Positions 45,549 through 54,926 of a stretch of DNA of 64,000 bases are shown here, piece after piece. The notes beneath the pieces were generated by a model, which saw nothing but the letters and a program-made list of their open reading frames with translations, did not search any database and was not told where the DNA came from. The stretch covers positions 26,388,132-26,452,131 of the forward strand of contig OY754981.1 in the NCBI GenBank assembly GCA_963576475.1, read 5' to 3'. Each line of letters opens with the position of its first letter. Position 1 is the first letter of the stretch. Source of the DNA: Molanna angustata. Lineage: Eukaryota > Arthropoda > Insecta > Trichoptera > Molannidae. The position numbers and the translations under genes are program-made.

Positions 45549-46784
45549 TTAAAGATTTTTCAACTCTTGAAGTATGATAGCGAATTGTCTTTGATTATTG
45601 TTCACAGCTGTGTCGATTACGGTTTCGTTATCTTTATTCTTTGCATTCAATATGCATTGTATGTCCTCGAACGATGCATTGTTTATTCTCTCGACCATTT
45701 GAGCGTTTCCCGTGGCGACTTCATCGAATACCAAATCAATCAACTCCAGCAAGGCAGTTATATCGTTGCGATTAACCGAATAGTCCAGCGGTCTCTTGTT
45801 GCGACCATCTACGCTATTGTATTCAGCTCCATTCTTGAGCAAACATCGCGTTATGTCAAAGTACTCCCTCTGGACGGCTATATGCAGACACGTTTCGCCC
45901 GTCATGACCTTTTTTGCGTTCAAGACACTGCACCTCGTGTCTGCGTCAAGATCATTGGAGTGCGCTAATAAGATTTCAACCATATTTTTACGCCCTCTTG
46001 ACACCGCCGTGTGTAATGGGGTGCTTCCTCTTACCGTTATTTTTGCAATGCTCGCACCATTGTCCAACAGTAATCTGACTACGTTCTCGTGGTTGTTGAT
46101 TATCGCTACGTGTAGAGCGGTTTTACCTTCTGCATTTTTCGTATTCACGTCGATACAGTTCAACAGCCTTTGTATATTTGAAACGTCTCCGTGTGTGGCG
46201 GCGTTGAACAATTGCTTTTCGAAACTTTCGTCGTCTAATTGTAGGCGTCTTTTTATAACAGTTAAATTTTCTCGAATCAGCAATACGTGTGGATGGCTGG
46301 GTTTTGAGATTTTCAACAAACTGTCCAAGGCTTTGGTACAATAATTCAATGCAGAATTGTATTGCTTATTTTCGAGATAAAAATTTCCAATGTTTGCCAT
46401 AGTCAAAAGTGTTTCTACGTGGTCTTTTCCCTTGGTTCGTTTTTTAATCTCTAGTATTTCATGAAATATCTGCAATGCTTCATCGGTTTTTTTAAGTTTA
46501 GCCAACACACAGGCAATATTCTCCATAACAAACAGGGTTGTGGTATGATGAGGTCCGCACACTTGTTTTCTAAATGGAAGAATAATCATCAAAATTTTAT
46601 GTGCTTCTGAATATTTTTCCATGTTAATGAGAGTAGACGAAATATTGTTTAAAGCAGATAATGTTAGACGGTGCGCAATACCATGAGTAGCGTGAGAATT
46701 TCTAAAAATTAAGTTGTTTTTAATGATAGATTCATCCTGAAGACCCAAACCGTCTTGCGCTAATGCAATTGTTAATTGAGTTTT
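45549..46784 (-). CDS. TPR-ankyrin C-terminal segment of the giant HEPN/ANK locus
   Basis: This frame follows directly and in phase after the UAA that ends the preceding segment; 411 codons. The first part holds kinesin-light-chain-type TPRs (SSTLINMEKYSEAHKILMII, then GKDHVETLLTMANIGNFYLE), continuing the TPR array begun before the stop. About seven ankyrin repeats follow (TALHVAIINNHENVVRLLLD and neighbours), ending KNL and TAA. The first ATG lies inside a TPR (46622), so an independent gene start is unlikely. It is better seen as the C-terminus of one protein, or of a gene broken by a nonsense change. A candidate AATAAA lies ~145 nt downstream. There are no introns. Confidence 0.75.
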   Translation of the reverse strand, partial: KTQLTIALAQDGLGLQDESIIKNNLIFRNSHATHGIAHRLTLSALNNISSTLINMEKYSEAHKILMIILPFRKQVCGPHHTTTLFVMENIACVLAKLKKTDEALQIFHEILEIKKRTKGKDHVETLLTMANIGNFYLENKQYNSALNYCTKALDSLLKISKPSHPHVLLIRENLTVIKRRLQLDDESFEKQLFNAATHGDVSNIQRLLNCIDVNTKNAEGKTALHVAIINNHENVVRLLLDNGASIAKITVRGSTPLHTAVSRGRKNMVEILLAHSNDLDADTRCSVLNAKKVMTGETCLHIAVQREYFDITRCLLKNGAEYNSVDGRNKRPLDYSVNRNDITALLELIDLVFDEVATGNAQMVERINNASFEDIQCILNAKNKDNETVIDTAVNNNQRQFAIILQELKNL

Positions 46785-49700
46785 TTATAAATCCTTGTGA
46801 CTATCTCCAAGAATTGATAATTGTATCGGGTATATTTTTTCACAAATATTCAAAGCTTCTTGATTTTTGTTCTGATATTGGATAATCGTTGCCATAAAGC
46901 TTCTGGTGTTGAGTGCTTGTTTTGATTCGTGACCTAAAATGTTGGTTTGTTTAAAATATATATCTTTTAATAAATTCAGCGCTTCATCATCTTTAGATTG
47001 CTCAAATAAAGTTCGTGCAATATACTTTTGAATGTCCCATATCCATGGATTATCGTCATCAAAAATTATTTTTCTTTTCTCCAAAATTATGTTAAATTTA
47101 TCGAATGCTTCAGAAAACTTTTCTTGATATAGGAAGTCTTTTCCTTCGTTTATACATGTTAACTCATCACTTTGCAAAATGTGTTTTAAACCGTCAATCT
47201 TATCAATTTTCTTATAAAGTAGGACTTTAAATGATTGTCCAGTTTGAATTTCTCGTGTATTTAAAATATCTTTGATCCATTCTACTTTTGAATGTGTCAA
47301 GAAATCCATTAACTTTGATGTATCGTTTATAATATTGAAAAATAATTTATTTGTGAAATCGAAGAAATCCAATATCTGTTGGTTATTGGTATACATCGAT
47401 GGAATGCTACCTTTATTATCTTTAATATTATAAATTGCACCTTTTTTCATTAATATTCTAATAATATCAAAATTATTTTGTTCAGAGGCATAGTGTAAAC
47501 AAGACATACCAAGATTATCTACAATGTTTACGTTAGCTCCGTTTTCTAATAATGCACCAACAATTTCAATATTTTCTTTAAGAACTGCGTAATGAAGAGC
47601 GGTATCTAAGTCAACATGTTTAGCATTTACAAATGTTTTCTTGTTCAAGTACTTTTTTAGTTCAATAACGTCTTGAGTATGTATACAATTGAATATTTTG
47701 TCAATAGTTATTAAAGTTCGTTTATCTTTGTCAACGACAGCAACTTCCAACGGCATTTTATTGTTCGCATCTCTTTGATTATATATTGCACTATTAGTTA
47801 AAAGAATATTTAATGCTGAAGTATTTCCTCGTTTTGCTGCTATGTGTAATGGCGTTGATCCATAACAATCTTTAGTATCCAAGTCAACTCTCTGACTTAC
47901 TAAATAATTTATAACATCTGTTTGATCTTTGTGTACAGCGTAATGTATCGGAGACAAATTATTTGAATCTTTATCATTTTTGTCGACATCACAATCTATT
48001 AAAAACTTCAATATATTGGTTTGTCCTTCACTTGCTGCTAAATGTATTGGTTTTAAACCCATGGATAGAGGTAAATGCAAGTCTGCACCTTCATTAACCA
48101 TTTGTTTTACTATTTCAATATTACCAGCAATTATTGCACTTGACAATAGCGAATAAATATCCAATGATTGAGTTTTTGCACAATGGTTATATATGAGTTC
48201 GAAAATTTTATTTCTCCCTTTGAAAATCGCTGATTCGAGAGCTGTTTTGTTTTCACAGTCTTTTAAATGAACATCGGTTACAAATTCCATTAGTAACCTA
48301 ACTATATCTAAATTACCTTTAGTTACTGCAGCATGAAGTGGGGTCATTCCATCAGTAGAATGATTGTTTGGATTTGCTCCAGCTGTAAGTAATAAAGTGA
48401 CAATCTCAATATTACCTTCTTCTACTGCAAAAAACAACGAAGATTTATTTTTGTCGGCAACTGCGTCAACATCAATACCATTTTCAATAAGACTTTGTAT
48501 TATCTTAACAGACTTATTTTTGACAGCAATATGTATCAATCCATTATATTCACTGGATTTGAAATGTATGTTTTGGTTATTTAAAATTAAATCTACGATA
48601 TCAGAATTTCCAGATATAACAGCACAATGAAGAGGCGTCAATGCTACTGAACAGTCATAAGCACCATATGACAGTAACAGTGAGACCATTTCTGTGTTTT
48701 TGTTTGTTATGGCACATATTAATGGTGTTATATTATTTGTAGTTAAGAAAGATGCACCATTTTCAAATAACATTTTAGTCATTTCGATATTATTTTTCAT
48801 CACCGCCAATTTTAATGGTGTGCTAAAGCTATTATTTTCTTGATGGATGTTAGCACCTCTTTGTATTAACCGGTCAGTGGCTTTCTGGTGACCATTATAA
48901 ACAGCATAATGCAAAGGTGTGGAATTAGATGTCTTTTCTTTAATGTCAATGTCTACTCCTAAATCTAACAAATGTTCTATAATTTGTACGTCTCCGTGTT
49001 GGGCTGCAATGTGCAATGGAGAGCATATAATATTTTCATCAACGTTAAGATTGGCACCCATATTTATCAAAAAATTTGAAATTGACGTATTGCCATTTTT
49101 AATACTAAAATGTAATGGTGTGAAACCAGCACCACCGACGATATTAATATCACCTCCATGGGACAAAAGTATTTCCATAATTTCTTCGTTACCTTTCGCT
49201 GCTGCTAAATGTAATGATGTCATTCTGTCTTTACTTTGTATGTTTACATTGGCACCTTTATCAACTAAAAGTTGAACTACTTCTTTGTAATTATCCACTA
49301 CGGCTACGTGTAAAGGCGTTACATGAAGATTATTCACAGCATCAACTTGTGCACCATTCTGAATTAAAATATTGGCCATATTATAATGACCACTTTGTGC
49401 TGCTAAATGTAAAGACGTTAACCCCCCACTTGTTCGAGAATTCACGTCAGCGCCATACTTTAATAATTTTACAGCAATATCACAGTATCCATTAATTGCT
49501 GCATAATGTAACGCTTTATATTTGAGTGTTCCTTGAGAAATATGAACGTTGGATCCATTATTTAGTAAAATGTCGACAACTGTTTTATTATTGAACAATA
49601 CGGCACAAAGTAAGGGTGTATAACCCTCAGAAGCTTCAGCGTCAACATTCGCGTTATTTGCAATTAGGGTGTTCACCACATCTGGATGATCCAATATGCT

Positions 49701-50321
49701 CGCCATGTGTAATGGAGTGTTTTTACTATCGCACTTGACATTGACAATAAATTTTTGTTTCAATAGATAATCAACAATACCATGTTGACCGTAAATAGCA
49801 GCGATATGAAGTAAACTCAAACCTGAATTAGCGATCAAATGGCTTTCTAATTCGTCTTTCATCAAAATTTTGGTCACTTCCAAATGATTGTTTTGAATCG
49901 CGTAGTGTAACGGAAGCCAATGTTTTATATCTCTAATCTTCTTATCAGCATTATTTTCCAACAAAATTTGAATTACAGTTGCATGACCATTTTGAGCAGC
50001 TATATGAAGTGGAGTTTTGTTCATTTTACAAACATCGTTTACATTCACTTGTCTCTCAGATATCAGATAGTTCACTAAATCAATCGAGTTGTTTTCTGCA
50101 GCGATATGTAATGAACTGTAACCGTGATTATCTGTTGATTCAAGAATGCGAAAATTTTCTACCAAATATTTGTAGGCATCAAGATTAGGAACTTCCGCGG
50201 CAAAGTGTAATACCGTTTTCATTTCAGCGTTTCGAGAAAATGGATCACACCCTTTTTTTAGACAATCCTGCAAGACGTTGATATTTCCTTGCTTCAATGC
50301 ACGAAACATTAAACCTTTCAT
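46785..50321 (-). CDS. giant ankyrin-repeat plus TPR protein segment
   Basis: An uninterrupted frame of 1178 aa. Residues 1 to about 980 are about 29-30 consecutive ankyrin repeats (typical unit: TPLHIAAQNGHATVIQILLE). Their TPLH..A...G....V..LL pattern is well kept in most units and worn at about 22-23 and 27-28. A helical linker (981-1053) leads to TPRs of the 42-residue kinesin-light-chain type (EKFSEAFDKFNIILEKRK, NKNQEALNICEKIYPIQLSI). The frame ends at UAA inside a TPR; the next segment resumes in phase. Ankyrin and TPR arrays are protein-interaction scaffolds. The ATG at 50321 is only 11 bases after the upstream segment's stop, and the frame is open upstream to 50394. It therefore overlaps the HEPN frame by ~60 nt in the -1 register, suggesting one polypeptide. 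Confidence 0.85.
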   Translation of the reverse strand: MKGLMFRALKQGNINVLQDCLKKGCDPFSRNAEMKTVLHFAAEVPNLDAYKYLVENFRILESTDNHGYSSLHIAAENNSIDLVNYLISERQVNVNDVCKMNKTPLHIAAQNGHATVIQILLENNADKKIRDIKHWLPLHYAIQNNHLEVTKILMKDELESHLIANSGLSLLHIAAIYGQHGIVDYLLKQKFIVNVKCDSKNTPLHMASILDHPDVVNTLIANNANVDAEASEGYTPLLCAVLFNNKTVVDILLNNGSNVHISQGTLKYKALHYAAINGYCDIAVKLLKYGADVNSRTSGGLTSLHLAAQSGHYNMANILIQNGAQVDAVNNLHVTPLHVAVVDNYKEVVQLLVDKGANVNIQSKDRMTSLHLAAAKGNEEIMEILLSHGGDINIVGGAGFTPLHFSIKNGNTSISNFLINMGANLNVDENIICSPLHIAAQHGDVQIIEHLLDLGVDIDIKEKTSNSTPLHYAVYNGHQKATDRLIQRGANIHQENNSFSTPLKLAVMKNNIEMTKMLFENGASFLTTNNITPLICAITNKNTEMVSLLLSYGAYDCSVALTPLHCAVISGNSDIVDLILNNQNIHFKSSEYNGLIHIAVKNKSVKIIQSLIENGIDVDAVADKNKSSLFFAVEEGNIEIVTLLLTAGANPNNHSTDGMTPLHAAVTKGNLDIVRLLMEFVTDVHLKDCENKTALESAIFKGRNKIFELIYNHCAKTQSLDIYSLLSSAIIAGNIEIVKQMVNEGADLHLPLSMGLKPIHLAASEGQTNILKFLIDCDVDKNDKDSNNLSPIHYAVHKDQTDVINYLVSQRVDLDTKDCYGSTPLHIAAKRGNTSALNILLTNSAIYNQRDANNKMPLEVAVVDKDKRTLITIDKIFNCIHTQDVIELKKYLNKKTFVNAKHVDLDTALHYAVLKENIEIVGALLENGANVNIVDNLGMSCLHYASEQNNFDIIRILMKKGAIYNIKDNKGSIPSMYTNNQQILDFFDFTNKLFFNIINDTSKLMDFLTHSKVEWIKDILNTREIQTGQSFKVLLYKKIDKIDGLKHILQSDELTCINEGKDFLYQEKFSEAFDKFNIILEKRKIIFDDDNPWIWDIQKYIARTLFEQSKDDEALNLLKDIYFKQTNILGHESKQALNTRSFMATIIQYQNKNQEALNICEKIYPIQLSILGDSHKDL

Positions 50322-50332
50322 CCTGACGTTGT

Positions 50333-52864
50333 TTATATTTCTATAGAAGTTTTCTCGATTTTTTTTATATCGTGTGTAAAAATTTTCCCGAGTTTATTTT
50401 GACTCTCGATTATGTTTTCGGACACTAGTTTCAAAGCGTTGGAAAGAATTGATAAGGACGAATCAAACAATGATATGTCAAGTAATGTGTTATCATGCGC
50501 TAAGTGATTACGTAGGAATCTGCCGTTGAGTAAAGGAACATTTTCGTCTAAACAAATTATATTGTCTGACAAAAGAGACCTTTCATCTCCTAAAATTGAC
50601 ATGACATCTAAAACTAACATTGCACATACCGATTGTAATACATTGTTGGCTTTGTATGAACAAATATTATCACCACACATGTTATTTTCATCTAATACAC
50701 TCGTAAGTATAGAAATCTTTTTCTTGAGTTCTTTTTCAAATCTGTTGTTATTGGCGACTACAGTTTTCTTCTTCGAAGGATTTTTTTTGCTTTTATTTTC
50801 GACTTTTTTTGGTCGCTTAGGTTTGGACATTTTTTCATATAATTTATCCTTCATTTCATTGATCCAGTTGATATTACCAATTTCGTACTCAATTGCGTAA
50901 ATGATTTTGTAAAACAGAGAAACTAGTTTATCTCTTTTTTCGTGGTCATTTTGAAAATCAATATTGCTGACGATACTTAAAAGTAAATCAATAACTTTTT
51001 TATAATCCTTCGTTTCTCGATTATTGTCAATGGCTATCTCAGCATAGGTTTTCGTCAATTTCTTCACGAATTCTTCGAATTTACTATTCTGAACTGCAGA
51101 TGAATCGAAATCTTTAAATGTCGAGTACGCAGCACGTTCTGCTTTAAAATTATTTTCTTTTTCCTTTTCAAACACCATTATATCGTTTATTTTTGAAAGT
51201 ATAAGTACTTCATGTTCGGTCGGATTTTTGATTATTTGTTTGAACTCATTGATCATATCTTGTATTCTTTCGTGCACTTCAAATTTAAACTTCTCATCTG
51301 GTAAAAAGAAATCTAGACCAATTTCTTGACTATCGCGAATCTCTTTAATCATATCTGTGTTATCGTCTTTGATGATTTTGGTATAAATTTCTTCAAAATA
51401 ATTATGTTTTATTTTCTGAATTATGTCCACAATTGCATTATTCAATTTTTTAATGTCATCTTGAATGTTTAAAAAATATTGAACATCGTAGTTTTCTTCT
51501 ATTTCAAATCGTTTTTCCAGAGAATGAACATGTGACAAAGAGTCTCGTAGATTTGTAATAATATCTTTCGTGTTATCAGGAGCGTATAAAATTAAAAGTT
51601 CACTGGTGTAATTTGACAGTTTTGGTGAATCTAAAGTGTTCTTCAAACACTCTCCAATGAGCTGCAGAACCTTTGAAATTATCAGTCTTTCTTTGATTTC
51701 TATGGGATCAATTGCCAATGCCATGTTTATGGCTTCGTGAATTTTTTGCAACGAATAAACATCTCTCAGTTGTGTAAAGTCGTCGTACAATTTTTTGAAT
51801 TCGGAACATCGTGTGATGATATTAGTTACTGCATTATCACGTTTTATTCTAGCTCTTTGAGAAAGTTTCTTCACTGTAGTTAATTTCAGTTTATTGCCTT
51901 CTTCTTCTAGAGCGTTGGCAAAATTCACGAGATGAGTTAACAATGTCTTTTTGTTTAAGATAGTTTTATAGAAAAAGTTGTTGGGGTCCTGCTTGATGCG
52001 GGAATAAACGAAAATTATGGAACAGAATTCAATTTCCTCCCAAGGAAGGCAATCGTACGTGCTTTTGATATGTCTCTTCAGCATGTAAACGTTATGTGCA
52101 ATGAACTTCACAGTCAATAGAAATATTTCGTCAACCTCGATCGGATCGTTTTTTTCTAAATCTAGCTTGCGTATATTTTCCAGTATTAAGTCTATTCTCT
52201 CTTTTATGTCGTCGTGAGTTATTTCTTTGTCGTCGTCCGAGTCGGAATAAAAACGTAAACTTATTAATTTATCTTGCACGTTGAATTCCATTTCATCCGA
52301 AAGTGGGATATTCTTTAGTTTCAAATCCAAGTAAGCCAATGAAAGAGCTTCGTCTAAGGTTGTGTCGATTTTAAAATAGTTGTTTGACGTATTCGAAATG
52401 AGCGAATCCAACAAAATTGTGTCGTTCGATCTAACGGAATAATAAAACGCGTTGTGATTTTCCTCATCCACATCGGAAAGATTCACCGCGTCGTAGTTAT
52501 TGGAAATCACTTTTAAAACATTCGCATCATCTTCGAGCAGAATATTCAGCAGTTCTGGGTTTGCGTGTTTACACGACAGTAAGAGTAGCGTAGTATTTTT
52601 TGCGGGATTATCTACATTTTCGCAGCACTTCAAGAAAGCGTCGGGTAGTTTGCGAACGAAACATTCGACCAGTCTGTATGTTTGTTGAAAGCGTTTCAAG
52701 TCACCACATATTGTAGCCCGTTTTAATTCCTCCATAAGGTTAAAGTAAAGACATCTCTCGTCGATTCGTTGCCGTTTGTAATCGGTAACAATTTCTTCTT
52801 CAGTCCATTCGAGTAAGGATAAAATGTACTGTTTGCTGTCGAAAATGTTCGTCGTGTCGTCCAT
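50333..52864 (-). CDS. ankyrin-helical-HEPN protein segment with RNxxxH motif
   Basis: 843 aa from the first ATG (52864); an open GTG seven codons earlier is not a likely start. Residues ~90-118 and 136-158 look like ankyrin repeats (TTLLLLSCKHANPELLNILL). Residues ~190-690 are long charged helices. A Lys-rich stretch (~685-705) precedes a C-terminal all-helical domain containing FLRNHLAHDN, with the HEPN ribonuclease signature R-N-x-x-x-H at R785/N786/H790 (plus coordinates 50512-50495). HEPN domains with this motif cut RNA in RNase L, Las1 and Cas13; in animals they also occur fused to ankyrin or TPR arrays. An RNA-cleaving or RNA-binding role in a cytoplasmic stress or defence sensor is inferred. 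The frame ends in TAA shortly after the A8 tract that may allow a -1 shift into the ankyrin array. Intronless. An initiator-like TCAGT lies ~50 nt upstream of the ATG. Confidence 0.8.
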   Translation of the reverse strand: MDDTTNIFDSKQYILSLLEWTEEEIVTDYKRQRIDERCLYFNLMEELKRATICGDLKRFQQTYRLVECFVRKLPDAFLKCCENVDNPAKNTTLLLLSCKHANPELLNILLEDDANVLKVISNNYDAVNLSDVDEENHNAFYYSVRSNDTILLDSLISNTSNNYFKIDTTLDEALSLAYLDLKLKNIPLSDEMEFNVQDKLISLRFYSDSDDDKEITHDDIKERIDLILENIRKLDLEKNDPIEVDEIFLLTVKFIAHNVYMLKRHIKSTYDCLPWEEIEFCSIIFVYSRIKQDPNNFFYKTILNKKTLLTHLVNFANALEEEGNKLKLTTVKKLSQRARIKRDNAVTNIITRCSEFKKLYDDFTQLRDVYSLQKIHEAINMALAIDPIEIKERLIISKVLQLIGECLKNTLDSPKLSNYTSELLILYAPDNTKDIITNLRDSLSHVHSLEKRFEIEENYDVQYFLNIQDDIKKLNNAIVDIIQKIKHNYFEEIYTKIIKDDNTDMIKEIRDSQEIGLDFFLPDEKFKFEVHERIQDMINEFKQIIKNPTEHEVLILSKINDIMVFEKEKENNFKAERAAYSTFKDFDSSAVQNSKFEEFVKKLTKTYAEIAIDNNRETKDYKKVIDLLLSIVSNIDFQNDHEKRDKLVSLFYKIIYAIEYEIGNINWINEMKDKLYEKMSKPKRPKKVENKSKKNPSKKKTVVANNNRFEKELKKKISILTSVLDENNMCGDNICSYKANNVLQSVCAMLVLDVMSILGDERSLLSDNIICLDENVPLLNGRFLRNHLAHDNTLLDISLFDSSLSILSNALKLVSENIIESQNKLGKIFTHDIKKIEKTSIEI
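50359..50366 (-). promoter_or_regulatory. A8 tract with A_AAA_AAA slippery heptamer
   Basis: In the HEPN frame the codons read GAT ATA AAA AAA ATC, placing A_AAA_AAA (50366-50360) in the standard X_XXY_YYZ register. A -1 slip continues as AAT CGA GAA AAC, which is exactly the frame of the downstream ankyrin segment. The zero-frame stop comes 25 nt later. It is either a programmed frameshift site or a homopolymer indel. Confidence 0.45.
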
Positions 52865-53164
52865 TTTAGACGATTGTTTGAACACTTCACTTTGATGTTA
52901 TCTTTACAATTAACTGATAAATTAATGCTCAATATAATGATATAGTTTTATTTTACGAAACACACGACCATCACATAACAAAGCTAAAAAATGATATGTT
53001 ATCTCGTTGTCTGACATTACCAGGATATAAGTCATACCTTATTAAAAGTAGTGTATTTGATTACTAGATATACCTACATATTTCATATATCTTACAAATC
53101 AGGGTTTTCGGTACATATTGTAAATAAAAATTTAACAAATAAATAATACATTAATATTTTTCTT
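52865..53164. promoter_or_regulatory. upstream region of the HEPN/ANK locus
   Basis: About 300 bp of AT-rich sequence between the ATG and the next SINE. It holds an initiator-like TCAGT on the minus strand (~52915); no convincing TATA box at the usual distance was found. The promoter assignment rests on position only. Confidence 0.3.
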
Positions 53165-53345
53165 TGCACCCTGCGCAAGTGGCGATTTTATTGCCATATC
53201 GCAATTTCTTCCAACTAACGCGTGTTTCCAAGCCCAGAGAAGCAATATTTGCGTGAGAAATGAAATTGAATAAATTTTTCCTCTGCTGGGGATCTAACCC
53301 AGGTCGTTACCATAGAAGCCAAACGGCTTGTAAACTATGCCACGG
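53165..53345 (-). mobile_element. SINE family B, minus strand
   Basis: In reverse it reads a tRNA-like head with B box (GGGTTAGATCCCCAGCAG), then CTTGGAAACACGCGTTAGTT, GGAAGAAATTGCGATATGGC and CGCCACTTGCGCAGGGTG. It is the best match to the copy at 20697. Confidence 0.85.
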
Positions 53346-53389
53346 CGCACATACTGGTATTTGCCAACCTAGCAAATCTAGCCAACCGC

Positions 53390-53510
53390 GATATTTACAA
53401 AAAAAAATCTGTTTAATGATTTGCCAGAATGTGTGAAGGAAGCATCTGGTCTTGTCGCTTTTCTTCGCCTAAGTGTTGAATACATAAAGGAAAAGTTCTT
53501 TTAAGATATT
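53390..53510 (+). pseudogene. non-LTR retroelement C-terminal scrap
   Basis: The plus-strand frame LFNDLPECVKEASGLVAFLR, then LSVEYIKEKFF, followed by a stop, fits the extreme C-terminus of Jockey/CR1-type ORF2 (LWN.LP..VK....L..FK..LK). No other part remains. Confidence 0.45.
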
Positions 53511-54926
53511 GTGTGCTTCCTTTGTATTTTTGTGTAAATTTGAATAATTTCTTGTTTTTTGTTGTTTTACTTTATAAATTTGTTATTTTTTCGACTTGTT
53601 TATATTCTTTTTGTTTAAACTAGATGTAAGAAAATTCATTTATTTTTTATATCTAAATAAAATATACATAGGTACATACATCAATTTCGTTAAAATGGTC
53701 CCAGATTAAAAAAAAACTACCCCCATACAGCTGGATAGCTACTGAACAATAGTCAACTCCTTCCCGAGTCCATCTTTACCAAAGACCTTATTATACTAAA
53801 GTAATAAGGTCTTTCTTTGATCTTTACCGTTATCTCCTACCATCTCAGCCGAAACTTGATCGTCTCTGGTAGCGCACATATTTTTGTAAAGAATTGTTTG
53901 TGAAACAGTATGGCTCAACAGTTAATATTGTTTGTTTGGTCATAACCTATTAAAAACTGTTATGGATTCTGAAAGTGCAGGTTAACCCCCGTAAATTTGA
54001 CTAATAACTGACCTTGTTTATTTTAAATTTTACTAATATTTTTACACACCGAAAATGTGCATCCCATTTTGTATCTTTTTAGGCATTAATTAATAATCTC
54101 AAAGAAATTAGTTGTAGGTACTTCAGGGTAGGTACGTCCCGGCTGTTTTTCTTTTTGTTTTGTAAAACATAGTGCTTCAACAGTAAAACCATGCAGAAAT
54201 TGGCCACGAATATCCACCGTTTTGTACATTTGGGTTCATTCAGTATATTAGTACTAAATTACTTTTTTATTGTTTGTTAATTTTAAAATAATTCAAATAA
54301 TATATTGTTTTATGGTATTCAGGTTGTTCAAACGCTAACAAAATAGGCCGAAGGTTTATTCTGGATGAAATTAAACAATAAAACATGCCTACTTTCAACG
54401 AAAAATTTAAATATATTGAAAACTTTCGAGTGATAATTATGCGGAGAAAATCAAAGACATTAAGCGCAAGTTGTCATATATAAATCAGCATCAGCGTATA
54501 ATATCAGTAAAATTGGATAAAACCACATAAAAAGAAGACGTTTTCTTAAAAGACAATAAAAAATTGTTACATATAACTTTTACTGCTCCAAAAATAATGC
54601 CGCCCAGTTCCGATTTTTTTTGCCGAATTATCTGATAGAAGTGAAAGAAGCAAAACTGTAGAAAAATTGAAAAAGATGTAATAGTGCATGCAATCCAAAC
54701 ATCGTTACAAACTTCCAGTATATTAAAAAAGTTGACGTTGTCTCCAAAACGAGCTTTGAAATAAAAGAAGTCTCTTCAAGGTGATGAAACACAATTAACA
54801 AACATTACAGGGGCTATCAATGTACGTTGAAGCTAATCTTTCAATGAGGCAATAAATAATGAAGTTCTATAAAGAAGTACATACCTACTATCAAAGTTAC
54901 AGTGAGTTAAGTCATTCTATAAATTA
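53511..54926. other. 1.4 kb without a recognised gene
   Basis: AT-rich. Around 54340-54790 broken plus-strand frames contain lysine-rich pieces such as YSDKIKDIKRKLSYINQHQR that may be a decayed transposase or gene, but no family can be named. Confidence 0.35.

Noticed and set aside
45567..46344. Plus-strand open frames antisense to the ankyrin/TPR segment
   Set aside because: Shadows of a repetitive coding region on the other strand; no domain is recognisable.
45549..52864. Latrotoxin-like origin of the ankyrin protein
   Set aside because: Long ankyrin arrays alone are not diagnostic; I see no latrotoxin-type N-terminal or C-terminal domain, and TPR and HEPN features point elsewhere.
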